From Bacteroidetes bacterium ADurb.Bin145 (lineage in GTDB: Bacteria; Bacteroidota; Bacteroidia; Bacteroidales; VadinHA17), in assembly GCA_002070505.1 (NCBI GenBank), contig MWDJ01000006.1, forward strand, positions 81,042-145,041: 64,000 nucleotides of DNA, read 5' to 3'. The notes under the pieces are model-generated. The model saw nothing but the letters and a program-made list of their open reading frames with translations. It was not told where the DNA came from and did not search any database. The translations under genes and the position numbers were made by a program. Below, piece after piece: positions 18,001 to 26,153 of this stretch; position 1 is the first letter of the stretch; the number at the start of each line of letters is the position of its first letter.

Positions 18001-18174
18001 ATCGGAAATATTAAGATAAGCACTCTGATTTTCAATACTGTTATAATTTGGTTAATGACAATTTTCCTGTTCATTACCTTATATTATAATCTGTTGAAAC
18101 GTTTTATCGTCTTTCTCGAAACATGGAAAATCCCTATATGGCGAAAATTCGGAAGGGAAATGCTGAGGATGTAA
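15055..18174 (+). CDS. TerB-like domain fused to ABCG-type ABC transporter
   Basis: A 1039-residue single-chain transporter. After a hydrophobic start, residues 80-150 look like a TerB-type helical domain (FAYEDGQVSEQEK). The ABC ATPase follows: Walker A GGSGVGKS (294-301), signature VSGGQRKR (400-407), Walker B VVLFIDEPTSGL shortly after, and the His loop in AIIHQPSSD. FIDEPTSGLSSFDS is typical of the White/ABCG family. A possible metal knuckle C506-P-N-C509 sits between ATPase and membrane part. ABC-2 type helices lie around 590-790, then about 200 soluble residues (with HVLNRLATSK) and a final helix near 985-1010. Substrate unknown. Its stop is 16 bp before rsmA. Confidence 0.85.
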   Translation: MRESVLLALIHIFAIVSTVNPLGITSRGKKILRSYLRRYLNRELEEEYYALFENNLEFYSNELKSVDKSQLADEDSLISFQITNICRQIKKGLFIEERMLVFLQLMEFAYEDGQVSEQEKTIIDIVVRTFNIPKKEYNNAAAFMVGRNFDDIATDCVLIIESDNPDLSGAGIYKNYEKWRHIRIKGFKGLIIVLYIESTGTLLFTYDGPLTLYFKGRDIIACRPYLLERGVNIKGVGIDPIYYSRIYKKFVSRGFSDKVVFEGHDVEYLFKNSDNGVRKMNFRVESGNLIGIMGGSGVGKSTLLNLLHGKWKPTTGNIYINGYDINAESEEIKGLIGYVPQDDMLIEELTVYQNLFYNARLCFGDYTIEQINNTVEKVLIDLDLLEIKDLQVGDVLNKKVSGGQRKRLNIGLELMREPVVLFIDEPTSGLSSFDSEKVMALLKNQALSGKLIFAIIHQPSSDIIKLFDRLWLIDKGGYMIYDGDPVEALVYFKTETSQANASESECPNCGNIETESILHIVEVKVINNEGLPGNERQVSPTEWYDKYRKKMMPVLDKPPVKLPVVKSNFKVPGKSDQIMTFIKRNITRKLADKQYMIINLLEAPLLALILGYISRYSVNGSYLFSENINYPVFLFMSIIVALFIGLTVSAEEIFRDRKILEREKFLNLSRLSYLFSKINFLFALSAIQTLSFVIVANSILEVRGMLFRHWLILFSTACFGNLLGLNISAGMRTAVSIYILIPLLLVPQLLLGGAMIKFDELPRYLSRKIYVPVIGDVMATRWAYESICVEQFKSNRFERPYFDLEMEKSQFDWYSSFLIPTLKVKVNQCIRAGKNPDYREQCEINLAKLNYHIDELSQLAGIEPGNWRKSMDYKTFNEIAGDDAKLYLDSLNSYFRLLSKKKSDSRDSIIRIKESVIGKEGFLKLRERDYNERLADHVLNRLATSKIYDSDYLDRLIQKADPIFMKPGSRYGRAHFFAPYKQIGNIKISTLIFNTVIIWLMTIFLFITLYYNLLKRFIVFLETWKIPIWRKFGREMLRM

Positions 18175-18190
18175 AACATTCAGCTTATCG

Positions 18191-18973
18191 ATGAATAAAA
18201 TAAGACCTAAGAAAAATCTCGGCCAGCATTTCCTCAGGGACAGGAATATAGCTCAAAGGATTGCAGGGACACTTACAGGAGAAGGCTATAATTCTGTACT
18301 TGAGATCGGTCCCGGAACAGGTATTCTCACTGAATTCCTACTGAAGCGAAATTTTCCCGATTTCAGGGTCATCGAAATTGATAACGAATCATTTTATTTT
18401 CTCAGGGAAAAATATCCGGATATAAGGGAAATAATCAGAGGTGATTTTCTGTCTATGGATATCGATTCATACTTCCCGGATAAACTTGCCATTATCGGGA
18501 ATTTTCCTTATAACATCTCGAGCCAGATCCTGTTTAAAATTCTGGACCACCGGAACAGGGTAGTTGAGGTATGTGGTATGCTGCAAAAGGAGGTTGCAGA
18601 AAGGATCTGTTCTTCCCCGGGATCAAAAACATATGGTATATTAAGTGTCCTGATCCAGGCATTCTACAGTGCTGAATATCTTTTTACTGTAGATCCTGAC
18701 GTGTTTATACCTCCGCCAAAGGTAAGATCAGGAGTCATAAGGCTTAGGCGGAATGATGTCTCTTCACTTGATTGCAATGAAAGATTGTTTATAAGAGTTG
18801 TCAAAGCCGGGTTCAACCAGAGGCGTAAAACCCTCAGAAATTCCATCAGATCGATGTTCCGGCTGAAGAACGAAGATTATAGAGATCTCATTTTGAGGCC
18901 CGAACAGTTGTCTGTAAGTCAGTTTGTTGAGCTTACAAATTGGGTGGAGGATAACATGATCCTATCCGAATGA
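18191..18973 (+). CDS. rsmA: 16S rRNA dimethyladenosine transferase
   Basis: A 260-residue KsgA/RsmA methyltransferase that dimethylates two adjacent adenines in the 3' hairpin of 16S rRNA late in 30S assembly. KKNLGQHFLRD (7-17) is the family start, LEIGPGTGILT (37-47) binds S-adenosylmethionine, and NFPYNIS (104-110) is motif IV (normally NLPY; Leu to Phe here). The C-terminal helical domain is present. Its last 12 bp overlap the 3' end of the convergent permease gene. Confidence 0.96.
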   Translation: MNKIRPKKNLGQHFLRDRNIAQRIAGTLTGEGYNSVLEIGPGTGILTEFLLKRNFPDFRVIEIDNESFYFLREKYPDIREIIRGDFLSMDIDSYFPDKLAIIGNFPYNISSQILFKILDHRNRVVEVCGMLQKEVAERICSSPGSKTYGILSVLIQAFYSAEYLFTVDPDVFIPPPKVRSGVIRLRRNDVSSLDCNERLFIRVVKAGFNQRRKTLRNSIRSMFRLKNEDYRDLILRPEQLSVSQFVELTNWVEDNMILSE

Positions 18974-20212
18974 ATACCCGATAGCGTCGACGGGATTCAT
19001 TTTTGCAGCAGAATATGCAGGTGCATAACCGGCAACGACACCAATGATCCCAGAGACAAAGATGGCCAGCAGGATATTCGAAAGAGTCAGGTGCATATTA
19101 AGGTCGTACAGGTAATTTATAAAGAGAGTTGCTATGAAAATAAGAAATAATCCAAGGATCCCGCCCAGTACCGAGAGGATGACAGATTCAACAAGGAACT
19201 GCTGAAGGATAAAGAACCTTTTTGCTCCGAGGGCTTTCTGTATTCCGATAATATTTGTCCTTTCCCTCACAGACACGAACATAATATTCGCTATTCCGAA
19301 TCCTCCTACAAGGATGGCAAATCCCCCGATCAGCCATCCGCCAAGCGTGATCCCTTTAAAAACAGCATCAAATCCCTGGGACAACATCGTTGCATTATTT
19401 ACTGAGAAGTTAGTTTTTTCAGTAGGTTTCAATCTCCTGGAAGCCCTGAGTACCATAGTCACCTCATCCGAAAGCTCCTGTACGGGCACATCCGGTTTCG
19501 CCCTTATTATCATCTGGTTATCGGAAAACCGATTCCGCAGGTTAATGAATCCTGATCCAAATTTTATCGGGACAATTGTAATCTGATCCACGTTACTGAG
19601 AGAAATTGCACCCTGTCCCTCTTTTTTCAATACTCCTATTACCCGGGCTTTCCGTCCGGCAATTTTTATTTCCTTGTCAAGAGGATCAACATCTCCGAAC
19701 AGATCTTCAGCAACTTCTGCTCCCATTACTGCAACATTACTCCCACTTGAATATTCATTAGGGGTGAAATATCTTCCCTTGTCTATTTCAAATGAAACAA
19801 CTTTCTCCAGATCATCTGTAACCCCGGCCACAATAGCATCACTAGCTACATTGTTCCTGAATTTAATTCTCTCATTTTCACCAATTATAAATGAAACAGC
19901 TTCGGCTTTTACAGATTTATTTTTTACAGCCTGATAATCATTCATTGAAACTGGTGGCCACCTCAGGATGTCCCAGTATTCAATATTACCATCGAAGGTC
20001 CAGGGAAATTTCTGAACGTAAATCACATTGCTTCCCATAGAGTCAATACTGTCGCGTATTGATTTTTCAAGCCAGTCGAGAACAGTAAAGACAGATATTA
20101 TGCAGAAAATCCCGATTGTTATGCCAAATAGTGATAGAAAGGTTCTCAGTTTATTGACTTTCACTGAGTTAATTGCAAATAAAAATCCTTCTTTGAAAAG
20201 TCTTAAAAACAT
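18962..20212 (-). CDS. MacB-like/FtsX-family ABC permease
   Basis: A 416-residue inner-membrane protein with the MacB layout: one N-terminal helix (TFLSLFGITIGIFCIISVF, about 24-42), a large periplasmic MacB_PCD domain (about 50-280), then three helices of the FtsX fold (about 290-400) with the conserved VSVRERTNIIGIQKALGA loop that contacts the ATPase. Such permeases work as dimers with a separate ATPase, transmitting force to periplasmic partners rather than pumping across the inner membrane. No ATPase gene is adjacent, so the partner is encoded elsewhere. It converges on and overlaps rsmA by 12 bp and is divergent from purH. Confidence 0.9.
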   Translation of the reverse strand: MFLRLFKEGFLFAINSVKVNKLRTFLSLFGITIGIFCIISVFTVLDWLEKSIRDSIDSMGSNVIYVQKFPWTFDGNIEYWDILRWPPVSMNDYQAVKNKSVKAEAVSFIIGENERIKFRNNVASDAIVAGVTDDLEKVVSFEIDKGRYFTPNEYSSGSNVAVMGAEVAEDLFGDVDPLDKEIKIAGRKARVIGVLKKEGQGAISLSNVDQITIVPIKFGSGFINLRNRFSDNQMIIRAKPDVPVQELSDEVTMVLRASRRLKPTEKTNFSVNNATMLSQGFDAVFKGITLGGWLIGGFAILVGGFGIANIMFVSVRERTNIIGIQKALGAKRFFILQQFLVESVILSVLGGILGLFLIFIATLFINYLYDLNMHLTLSNILLAIFVSGIIGVVAGYAPAYSAAKMNPVDAIGYSFG

Positions 20213-20391
20213 TCGTTCCGTTAATTATTCTGATTGGAAATCAAAGATAAGAAAAATCATAAGACTCATAATTTAAAACTTTACAAACTGAATACCGCTA
20301 CAATGATATTTTTATTTATTGGGGTTAATAAAAAAATATCTATTTTTATTCGCCCGGAGAAACTTTGTCTGGCAACCTTAATAATCAGGTA

Positions 20392-21915
20392 ATGAGTGAG
20401 AAAAAAATCAACAGTGCTTTAATTTCTGTATTCTATAAAGAAGGGCTCGACCAGGTCGTTAAAGTACTTCATGATCTTGGTGTAAAGATCTATTCAACCG
20501 GTGGGACATATAATTTCATTATGGAGCTGGGCATCCCGGCCGAAAAAGTGGAGGATCTTACCACTTATCCTTCGATCCTCGGCGGCAGGGTTAAAACACT
20601 TCATCCTCTGGTTTTCGGAGGCATACTCGCAAGGAGAGGCAACAAGAATGATATGGAACAGGTCTCAAGATACAAGATACCCCCTATAGACCTGGTGATA
20701 GTTGATCTTTATCCTTTCGAAGAAACAGTCAGAAACATAGACGATGAACAGGAGATCATTGAGAAGATCGATATCGGAGGTATCTCACTTATCAGGGCCG
20801 CTGCAAAAAACTATGATGATGTTGTTATAATATCTAAAAGGGAACAATATCCCGGTTTGCTTAATCTTCTCAATGAGAAAAAAGGCTATAGCAATATCTC
20901 TGAAAGGCGCCATTATGCGGCGGAAGCATTCCTGGTTTCTTCGGGCTACGACACAGCCATTTTCAAATATTTCAACCGCAGGGAAGGAATAACTGCTTTC
21001 AGGGAAAGCATTGATATTAATTACCCGTTAAGATACGGAGAGAATCCCCATCAGAAAGGTGTTTTTTTCGGTGATCCGGAACAGCTTTTTGATAAGCTCC
21101 ATGGAAAGGAGATATCTTATAATAACCTTCTGGATATTGAATCGGGATTGAATCTGATAGATGATTTCGATAATACTACTGTTGTAATAATAAAGCATAA
21201 TAATGCATGTGGTGTTGCTACCCGGGAAAACCTGCCGGATGCATGGCAGGCGGCTCTTGCATGTGATCCGGTTTCGGCTTATGGAGGGATAATTGTAACA
21301 AATGTTACAATTGATGAAGTTACGGCTGACCTTATCGATAAACTCTTTTTCGAAATTATTATCACTCCCGGTTATTCTGAAAAGGCACTTGAAATCCTCA
21401 GGCATAAAAAGAACAGGATAATATTAAAAAGGAAGCTGCGGGTTGCAGGAGAATATAACTTCAGGTCGTTGCTTAATGGTGTTCTCTGGCAGGAGAGGGA
21501 CCGGGCCACTGAGACTTCGAAGGATATGAATCCCGTTACAGAGAGATTACCCGGTCCTGAGGAAATCGATGATCTTGTGTTCGCCAATAAAATAGTTAAA
21601 CATAGTAAATCGAATGCCATTGTGCTGGCAAAGGATCTTCAGCTTTGCGCGAGCGGTATAGGTCAGACCTCAAGGGTTGACTCTCTGAAGCAGGCGATCG
21701 ATAAAGCAAGGCTTTTTGGTTTCAACCTCGAAGGGGCAGTGATGGCATCAGACGCATATTTCCCTTTTGCCGACAGCGTTGAGATAGCACATAAGGCGGG
21801 AATCAAGGCTATAATCCAGCCCGGAGGCTCTGTACGGGATCAGGATTCGATAGATTACTGCTCGGCAAATGGTATCGCAATGGTATTTACAGGAATAAGA
21901 CATTTTAAACACTAA
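20392..21915 (+). CDS. purH: Bifunctional AICAR formyltransferase / IMP cyclohydrolase
   Basis: A 507-residue enzyme for the last two steps of IMP synthesis. The N-terminal MGS-like cyclohydrolase domain shows YSTGGTYNF and GGRVKTLHP. The transformylase domain has LRYGENPHQ and IKHNNACGVA, containing the Lys-His catalytic pair. An upstream TTG at 20365 is in frame, but the ATG at 20392 (MSEKKINSALISVF) matches the usual family start and follows a weak AGGT. A 5-bp hairpin (about 20353-20371) lies just upstream. Only 22 bp separates it from mreB, so it probably heads the elongation operon, an order I recall as common in Bacteroidales. Confidence 0.96.
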   Translation: MSEKKINSALISVFYKEGLDQVVKVLHDLGVKIYSTGGTYNFIMELGIPAEKVEDLTTYPSILGGRVKTLHPLVFGGILARRGNKNDMEQVSRYKIPPIDLVIVDLYPFEETVRNIDDEQEIIEKIDIGGISLIRAAAKNYDDVVIISKREQYPGLLNLLNEKKGYSNISERRHYAAEAFLVSSGYDTAIFKYFNRREGITAFRESIDINYPLRYGENPHQKGVFFGDPEQLFDKLHGKEISYNNLLDIESGLNLIDDFDNTTVVIIKHNNACGVATRENLPDAWQAALACDPVSAYGGIIVTNVTIDEVTADLIDKLFFEIIITPGYSEKALEILRHKKNRIILKRKLRVAGEYNFRSLLNGVLWQERDRATETSKDMNPVTERLPGPEEIDDLVFANKIVKHSKSNAIVLAKDLQLCASGIGQTSRVDSLKQAIDKARLFGFNLEGAVMASDAYFPFADSVEIAHKAGIKAIIQPGGSVRDQDSIDYCSANGIAMVFTGIRHFKH

Positions 21916-21937
21916 TAATAAATTAATTTCTCATTAG

Positions 21938-22960
21938 ATGGGACTATTTTCATTTTTAACACAGGAGATCGCAATAGACCTGGGAACCGCCAATACAGTT
22001 GTAATACATAATGACAAGATCGTTGTTGATGAACCATCAATAGTTGCAATAGATAAAAATACAGGGAAGCTCATAGCTATTGGAGAAACTGCACGGCAGA
22101 TGCATGGCAAAACGCATGAGAACATAAAAACCATAAGGCCTTTGCGTGATGGTGTAATAGCTGATTTCAACGCAGCCGAACTGATGATACGGGGTATGGT
22201 AAAAATGATAAACAAGGGGCCAAAACTTTTTTCTCCCTCATTGAAAATGGTTGTAGGGATCCCTTCCGGCAGTACAGAGGTTGAGATCAGGGCAGTGAGA
22301 GACTCGTCTGAACATGCCGGAGGGCGCGATATCTACATGATCTATGAACCAATGGCTGCAGCCATCGGGATAGGGCTTGATGTGGAAGCTCCGGAAGGAT
22401 CAATGGTAATTGACATCGGAGGCGGTACGACTGAGATAGCAGTAATAGCGCTGGGGGGAATAGTGTGCAACAAATCGATCAGAATAGCCGGTGATGGTTT
22501 TACCGCTGATATTCAGGCTTATATGAGGCACCAGCATAATATTAAAATAGGGGAGAAGACAGCAGAAGATATTAAAATAGCTGTAGGTGCCGCTCTTCCT
22601 GACATCGATAATCCTCCGCCCGATTATATCGTCAGGGGTCCGAACATAATGACCGCCCTGCCTATTGAAATACCTGTATCGTACCAGGAAATTGCCTACT
22701 GTCTTGATAAGTCACTCTCAAAAGTTGAAGCAGCACTTCTGAATGTTCTCGAGCAGACTCCTCCTGAGTTATATGCCGACATAGTAAACAAGGGAATTTA
22801 TATGGCAGGAGGAGGATCACTTCTCAGGGGATTGGATAAAAGACTGGCAGACAAGATAAACATCAATTTCATTCTTGTGGAAGATCCGCTTCATGCCGTT
22901 GCCAGGGGAACAGCCGTTGCACTTAAAAATGTTGAAAAATTTCCTTTCCTCATGAGATAA
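21938..22960 (+). CDS. mreB: Rod-shape-determining protein MreB
   Basis: A 340-residue bacterial actin. DLGTANTVV near the N-terminus is phosphate loop 1, VIDIGGGTTEIAV (about 156-168) is phosphate loop 2, and MAGGGSLLRGL near 290 is the adenosine motif. It polymerises as membrane-bound filaments that direct lateral cell-wall synthesis. It is first of mreB-mreC-mreD-pbp2-rodA, all with small gaps or overlaps, downstream of purH. Confidence 0.97.
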   Translation: MGLFSFLTQEIAIDLGTANTVVIHNDKIVVDEPSIVAIDKNTGKLIAIGETARQMHGKTHENIKTIRPLRDGVIADFNAAELMIRGMVKMINKGPKLFSPSLKMVVGIPSGSTEVEIRAVRDSSEHAGGRDIYMIYEPMAAAIGIGLDVEAPEGSMVIDIGGGTTEIAVIALGGIVCNKSIRIAGDGFTADIQAYMRHQHNIKIGEKTAEDIKIAVGAALPDIDNPPPDYIVRGPNIMTALPIEIPVSYQEIAYCLDKSLSKVEAALLNVLEQTPPELYADIVNKGIYMAGGGSLLRGLDKRLADKININFILVEDPLHAVARGTAVALKNVEKFPFLMR

Positions 22961-22973
22961 CCCGTTATCGTGA

Positions 22974-23795
22974 ATGAGAAATCTGTTAAATTTTCTCGCG
23001 AGGTTTAATAACCTGATTATTTTTCTTATACTCGAGGGCATAACACTTTATCTGTTAAGTACAGGTAACTCCTACCATAATACCCGTGTAGTAAAAACTA
23101 CAAGGGGACTTGCTTACCGCCTTGAACAGATGGTGAACAATTCCAGGAATTATCTCCGCCTGAGAGAAATAAATCAGGTCCTGGCAATTAAAAATGCAAA
23201 TTTGCTGAACAGCCTGGAAAATGTAATGAAGAACAGGGACTCGCTTTTTTTTTCAGTGCGCGACACAATCCATTTACAGCAATATGTGCATACATCTGCC
23301 CAGATCGTTAATAATACAATAAACAGGCAAAAGAACTTCTTCACTCTTAATAAAGGGAAAAATCAGGGACTGGGAGTTGACATGGCTGTTGTGGCAGATG
23401 ACGGAGCAGCAGGAATAATAGTAGGATGTTCCCAGAATTTTTCGGTTGCAATGTCCCTTTTGAATATTGATTTCAGGCTTAGCGCACGAATTAAGTCAAA
23501 CGGTTATTTTGGTTCACTTACCTGGGATGGGAACGATTATCGCTACGCTGTTTTAAGCGAGATACCGCAGCATGTTACCTTCGGCGTAGGAGATACAATT
23601 GAAACAACAGGGTATTCTGCTGTTTTTCCTGAAGGAGTTATGATAGGGACAATAAATGATTTTGAAAGATCAGGGGGTGATTTCTACAGAATTAGGGTAC
23701 TTCTGAAAACCGATTTTAAAAGACTTCATTATCTAGATGTAATCGGGAACCTGAAAAGAAATGAGAGACTAGAACTTGAAGAACAATTTCGATGA
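22974..23795 (+). CDS. mreC: Rod-shape-determining protein MreC
   Basis: A 273-residue inner-membrane protein. A single N-terminal helix (LIIFLILEGITLYLL, about 14-28) is followed by a predicted coiled coil (about 45-85) and the periplasmic double beta-barrel (about 100-265), including KNQGLGVDMAVVADDGAAG, a typical MreC segment. It links MreB filaments to PBP2. It starts 13 bp after mreB and its stop overlaps the mreD start. Confidence 0.93.
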   Translation: MRNLLNFLARFNNLIIFLILEGITLYLLSTGNSYHNTRVVKTTRGLAYRLEQMVNNSRNYLRLREINQVLAIKNANLLNSLENVMKNRDSLFFSVRDTIHLQQYVHTSAQIVNNTINRQKNFFTLNKGKNQGLGVDMAVVADDGAAGIIVGCSQNFSVAMSLLNIDFRLSARIKSNGYFGSLTWDGNDYRYAVLSEIPQHVTFGVGDTIETTGYSAVFPEGVMIGTINDFERSGGDFYRIRVLLKTDFKRLHYLDVIGNLKRNERLELEEQFR

Positions 23796-24298
23796 TCAAC
23801 AATATTATAAGATATAGTGTAATATTAACAATTCTTATCCTGCTTCAGGTGTTGTTGTTCAATAATATACAGTTCAGCGGGTATGTCAATCCATACGTTT
23901 ATGTAATGTTTATCCTGATCCTTCCGGTTGAAATACCATCATGGCTTCTGCTTCTGTTATCCTTTATGACCGGAATAGTTATCGACCTCTTTTCGGGTAC
24001 TCCGGGGATGCATTCTTCCGCAACAGTGCTGGCAGGTTTTGTACGTCCCTTTGCCCTAAGAATAAACTCACCAAGGGACGGTTATGAAGCAGGCTCCTTT
24101 CCTTCAATGTTCATCTATGGATTCAGGTGGTTCCTTGTTTATTCCATTACAATTGTATTGATACACCATCTGGCTCTTTTCTATTTAGAGGTATTCAGTT
24201 TTAAAGAATTTTTCCACACATTTCTGAGGGTATTATTAAGTTCACTTTTTACGCTTACCTTTATCCTGCTTCTGGAATTTATCAGAAAAGGAAGATGA
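23792..24298 (+). CDS. mreD: Rod-shape-determining protein MreD
   Basis: A 168-residue, very hydrophobic protein with five to six membrane helices and the MreD-like segment FMTGIVIDLFSGTPGMHS (about 67-84). It starts inside the last codons of mreC (ATGA overlap). Assignment rests on hydropathy, size and position between mreC and pbp2. It is a membrane partner of MreC in the elongasome. Confidence 0.9.
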   Translation: MINNIIRYSVILTILILLQVLLFNNIQFSGYVNPYVYVMFILILPVEIPSWLLLLLSFMTGIVIDLFSGTPGMHSSATVLAGFVRPFALRINSPRDGYEAGSFPSMFIYGFRWFLVYSITIVLIHHLALFYLEVFSFKEFFHTFLRVLLSSLFTLTFILLLEFIRKGR

Positions 24299-24308
24299 AC
24301 GGAAGAGT

Positions 24309-26153
24309 ATGAAGGACAGATTCGCTAACCGGAGATATATAATTTCCATACTAATAATAGTCGCCGCCACGGCGCTTCTGATAAGACTATTCATTATTCA
24401 GGTAGTAAAAGATACTTACCGGCTGTCGGCTGACAATAATGTATTAAGATATATTACTCAATATCCGGCACGCGGTCTGATCTACGATCGCAACAGGAAA
24501 CTCATTGTTTTTAACCAGGCAGCATATGACCTGATGGTTATACCGAACCAGACCGGGGAAATTGATACTGCGAAATTTTGCCTCGATTTGGGAATTACCA
24601 AAGATATCTTCAGGGAAAGAATCATGGCAGCCAGGAATTATTCCAGACGCATTCCTTCTGTTTTTCTGAAACAGATATCGGCAGAAACTTATGCAAAGTT
24701 CCAGGAGAAGATGTTCCTGTATCCGGGATTCTATGTGCAACCACGAACACTCAGGAAGTACTCCCGCCCGGTGGCGGCTCATCTTCTGGGATATGTAAGC
24801 GAGGTTGATGAGGCTCTGATCAAAAAGGACAAATATTATAAACTGGGAGATTATATTGGTAAACTGGGTATAGAACAGGCATATGAAAAAGATCTGAGAG
24901 GGATACGTGGCGTCAGGATCTTTATGGTGGATGTTTATGGGAGGATAAAAGGTTCTTATGCTGATGGAAGAATGGATACGATGGCTGTTCATGGTACAGA
25001 TATCACTTCCACAATAGATCTCGATCTGCAGGAATACGGTGAGAATCTTATGAAGAATAAAACCGGCAGTATCGTTGCCATTGAACCGGCAACCGGAGAA
25101 ATCCTTGCACTCGTCTCATCACCAGCCTATGACCCCGAATTGCTTGTCGGAAGGGTCAGATCTGAAAATTATGCTAAACTGTCGGCAGATACAGCTCATA
25201 AGCCGCTGTTTAACAGGGCATTCATGGCTTCATACCCTCCCGGCTCTACCTTTAAACCTATTAATGGTCTTATTGCGCTCCAGGAAAAAGTAATTACTCC
25301 GGGTACCGAATTTGGATGTGACCATGGATATCTTTTTGTTGCCTGTCATTCACATTCCTCGCCTCTCGATCTGCAGGGGGCAATCATGAATTCCTGCAAT
25401 TCCTATTTCTGTCAGACCTACAGGAGAGTACTGGAGAATAAGAAATACAGCTCCATTTCCGAAGCTTATGAGAATTGGAGAAGTTATCTTAATGAATTTG
25501 GTTTTGGCAGGACATCTGGCAGTGAATTTGTGAATGAACTTCCGGGTTTTATACCTGCATCATCATACTTTGACCGTTACCACGGAAAGAATAGATGGAA
25601 AGCCCTTACAGTTATTTCTATGGCGATAGGGCAGGGCGAGATCGGCACTACACCGCTGCAAATGGCAAATATGACAGCGGCCATAGCCAACAGAGGTTAC
25701 TATTACATTCCGCATATTGTAAAGTCCTTAGGTAATGGGGGCAGTATCGATACAACTTATACCATAAGGCATAAGATCAATATCGATCCTGATAATTTTG
25801 AAGCAGTTATAAAAGGAATGGAGGCTGCTGTAAACGGTGGAGCCGGGGCAACAGCACGTATCGCAGCTATTGACAGTATAATAGTATGCGGAAAGACAGG
25901 AACAGCAGAGAATCCTCATGGAGAGGATCATTCAGTTTTCATTGCATTTGCTCCGAAAGACGATCCAAAAATAGCAATAGCAGTATATGTCGAGAATGCA
26001 GGATTTGGTGCTACTTATGCTGCTCCTGTAGCAAGTCTTATGATAGAAAAATATCTTACCGGGAAGATCTCCCGGATAAGCTCATGGAAAGAGCAACGTA
26101 TGATGAACCTTAACCTTATTGATTCAATTCCTGATAATGAAACGCAGCGTTAA
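24309..26153 (+). CDS. mrdA: Penicillin-binding protein 2 (elongation transpeptidase)
   Basis: A 614-residue class B PBP. One N-terminal membrane helix (YIISILIIVAATALLIRLF, 10-28), a pedestal/dimerisation domain (about 45-210), then the transpeptidase: SxxK as STFK with S313, SxN as SCN shortly after, and the KTG box KTGTAENP near 530. It cross-links peptidoglycan during lateral growth and works with RodA, whose gene overlaps its 3' end. Two cysteine-containing segments around the active site (GCDHGYLFVACHSH; NSCNSYFC) are a slight oddity. Confidence 0.95.
   Translation: MKDRFANRRYIISILIIVAATALLIRLFIIQVVKDTYRLSADNNVLRYITQYPARGLIYDRNRKLIVFNQAAYDLMVIPNQTGEIDTAKFCLDLGITKDIFRERIMAARNYSRRIPSVFLKQISAETYAKFQEKMFLYPGFYVQPRTLRKYSRPVAAHLLGYVSEVDEALIKKDKYYKLGDYIGKLGIEQAYEKDLRGIRGVRIFMVDVYGRIKGSYADGRMDTMAVHGTDITSTIDLDLQEYGENLMKNKTGSIVAIEPATGEILALVSSPAYDPELLVGRVRSENYAKLSADTAHKPLFNRAFMASYPPGSTFKPINGLIALQEKVITPGTEFGCDHGYLFVACHSHSSPLDLQGAIMNSCNSYFCQTYRRVLENKKYSSISEAYENWRSYLNEFGFGRTSGSEFVNELPGFIPASSYFDRYHGKNRWKALTVISMAIGQGEIGTTPLQMANMTAAIANRGYYYIPHIVKSLGNGGSIDTTYTIRHKINIDPDNFEAVIKGMEAAVNGGAGATARIAAIDSIIVCGKTGTAENPHGEDHSVFIAFAPKDDPKIAIAVYVENAGFGATYAAPVASLMIEKYLTGKISRISSWKEQRMMNLNLIDSIPDNETQR

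Noticed and set aside
20213-20391. Purine riboswitch before purH
   Set aside because: I could not find the conserved purine riboswitch loops; only a 5-bp hairpin near 20353.
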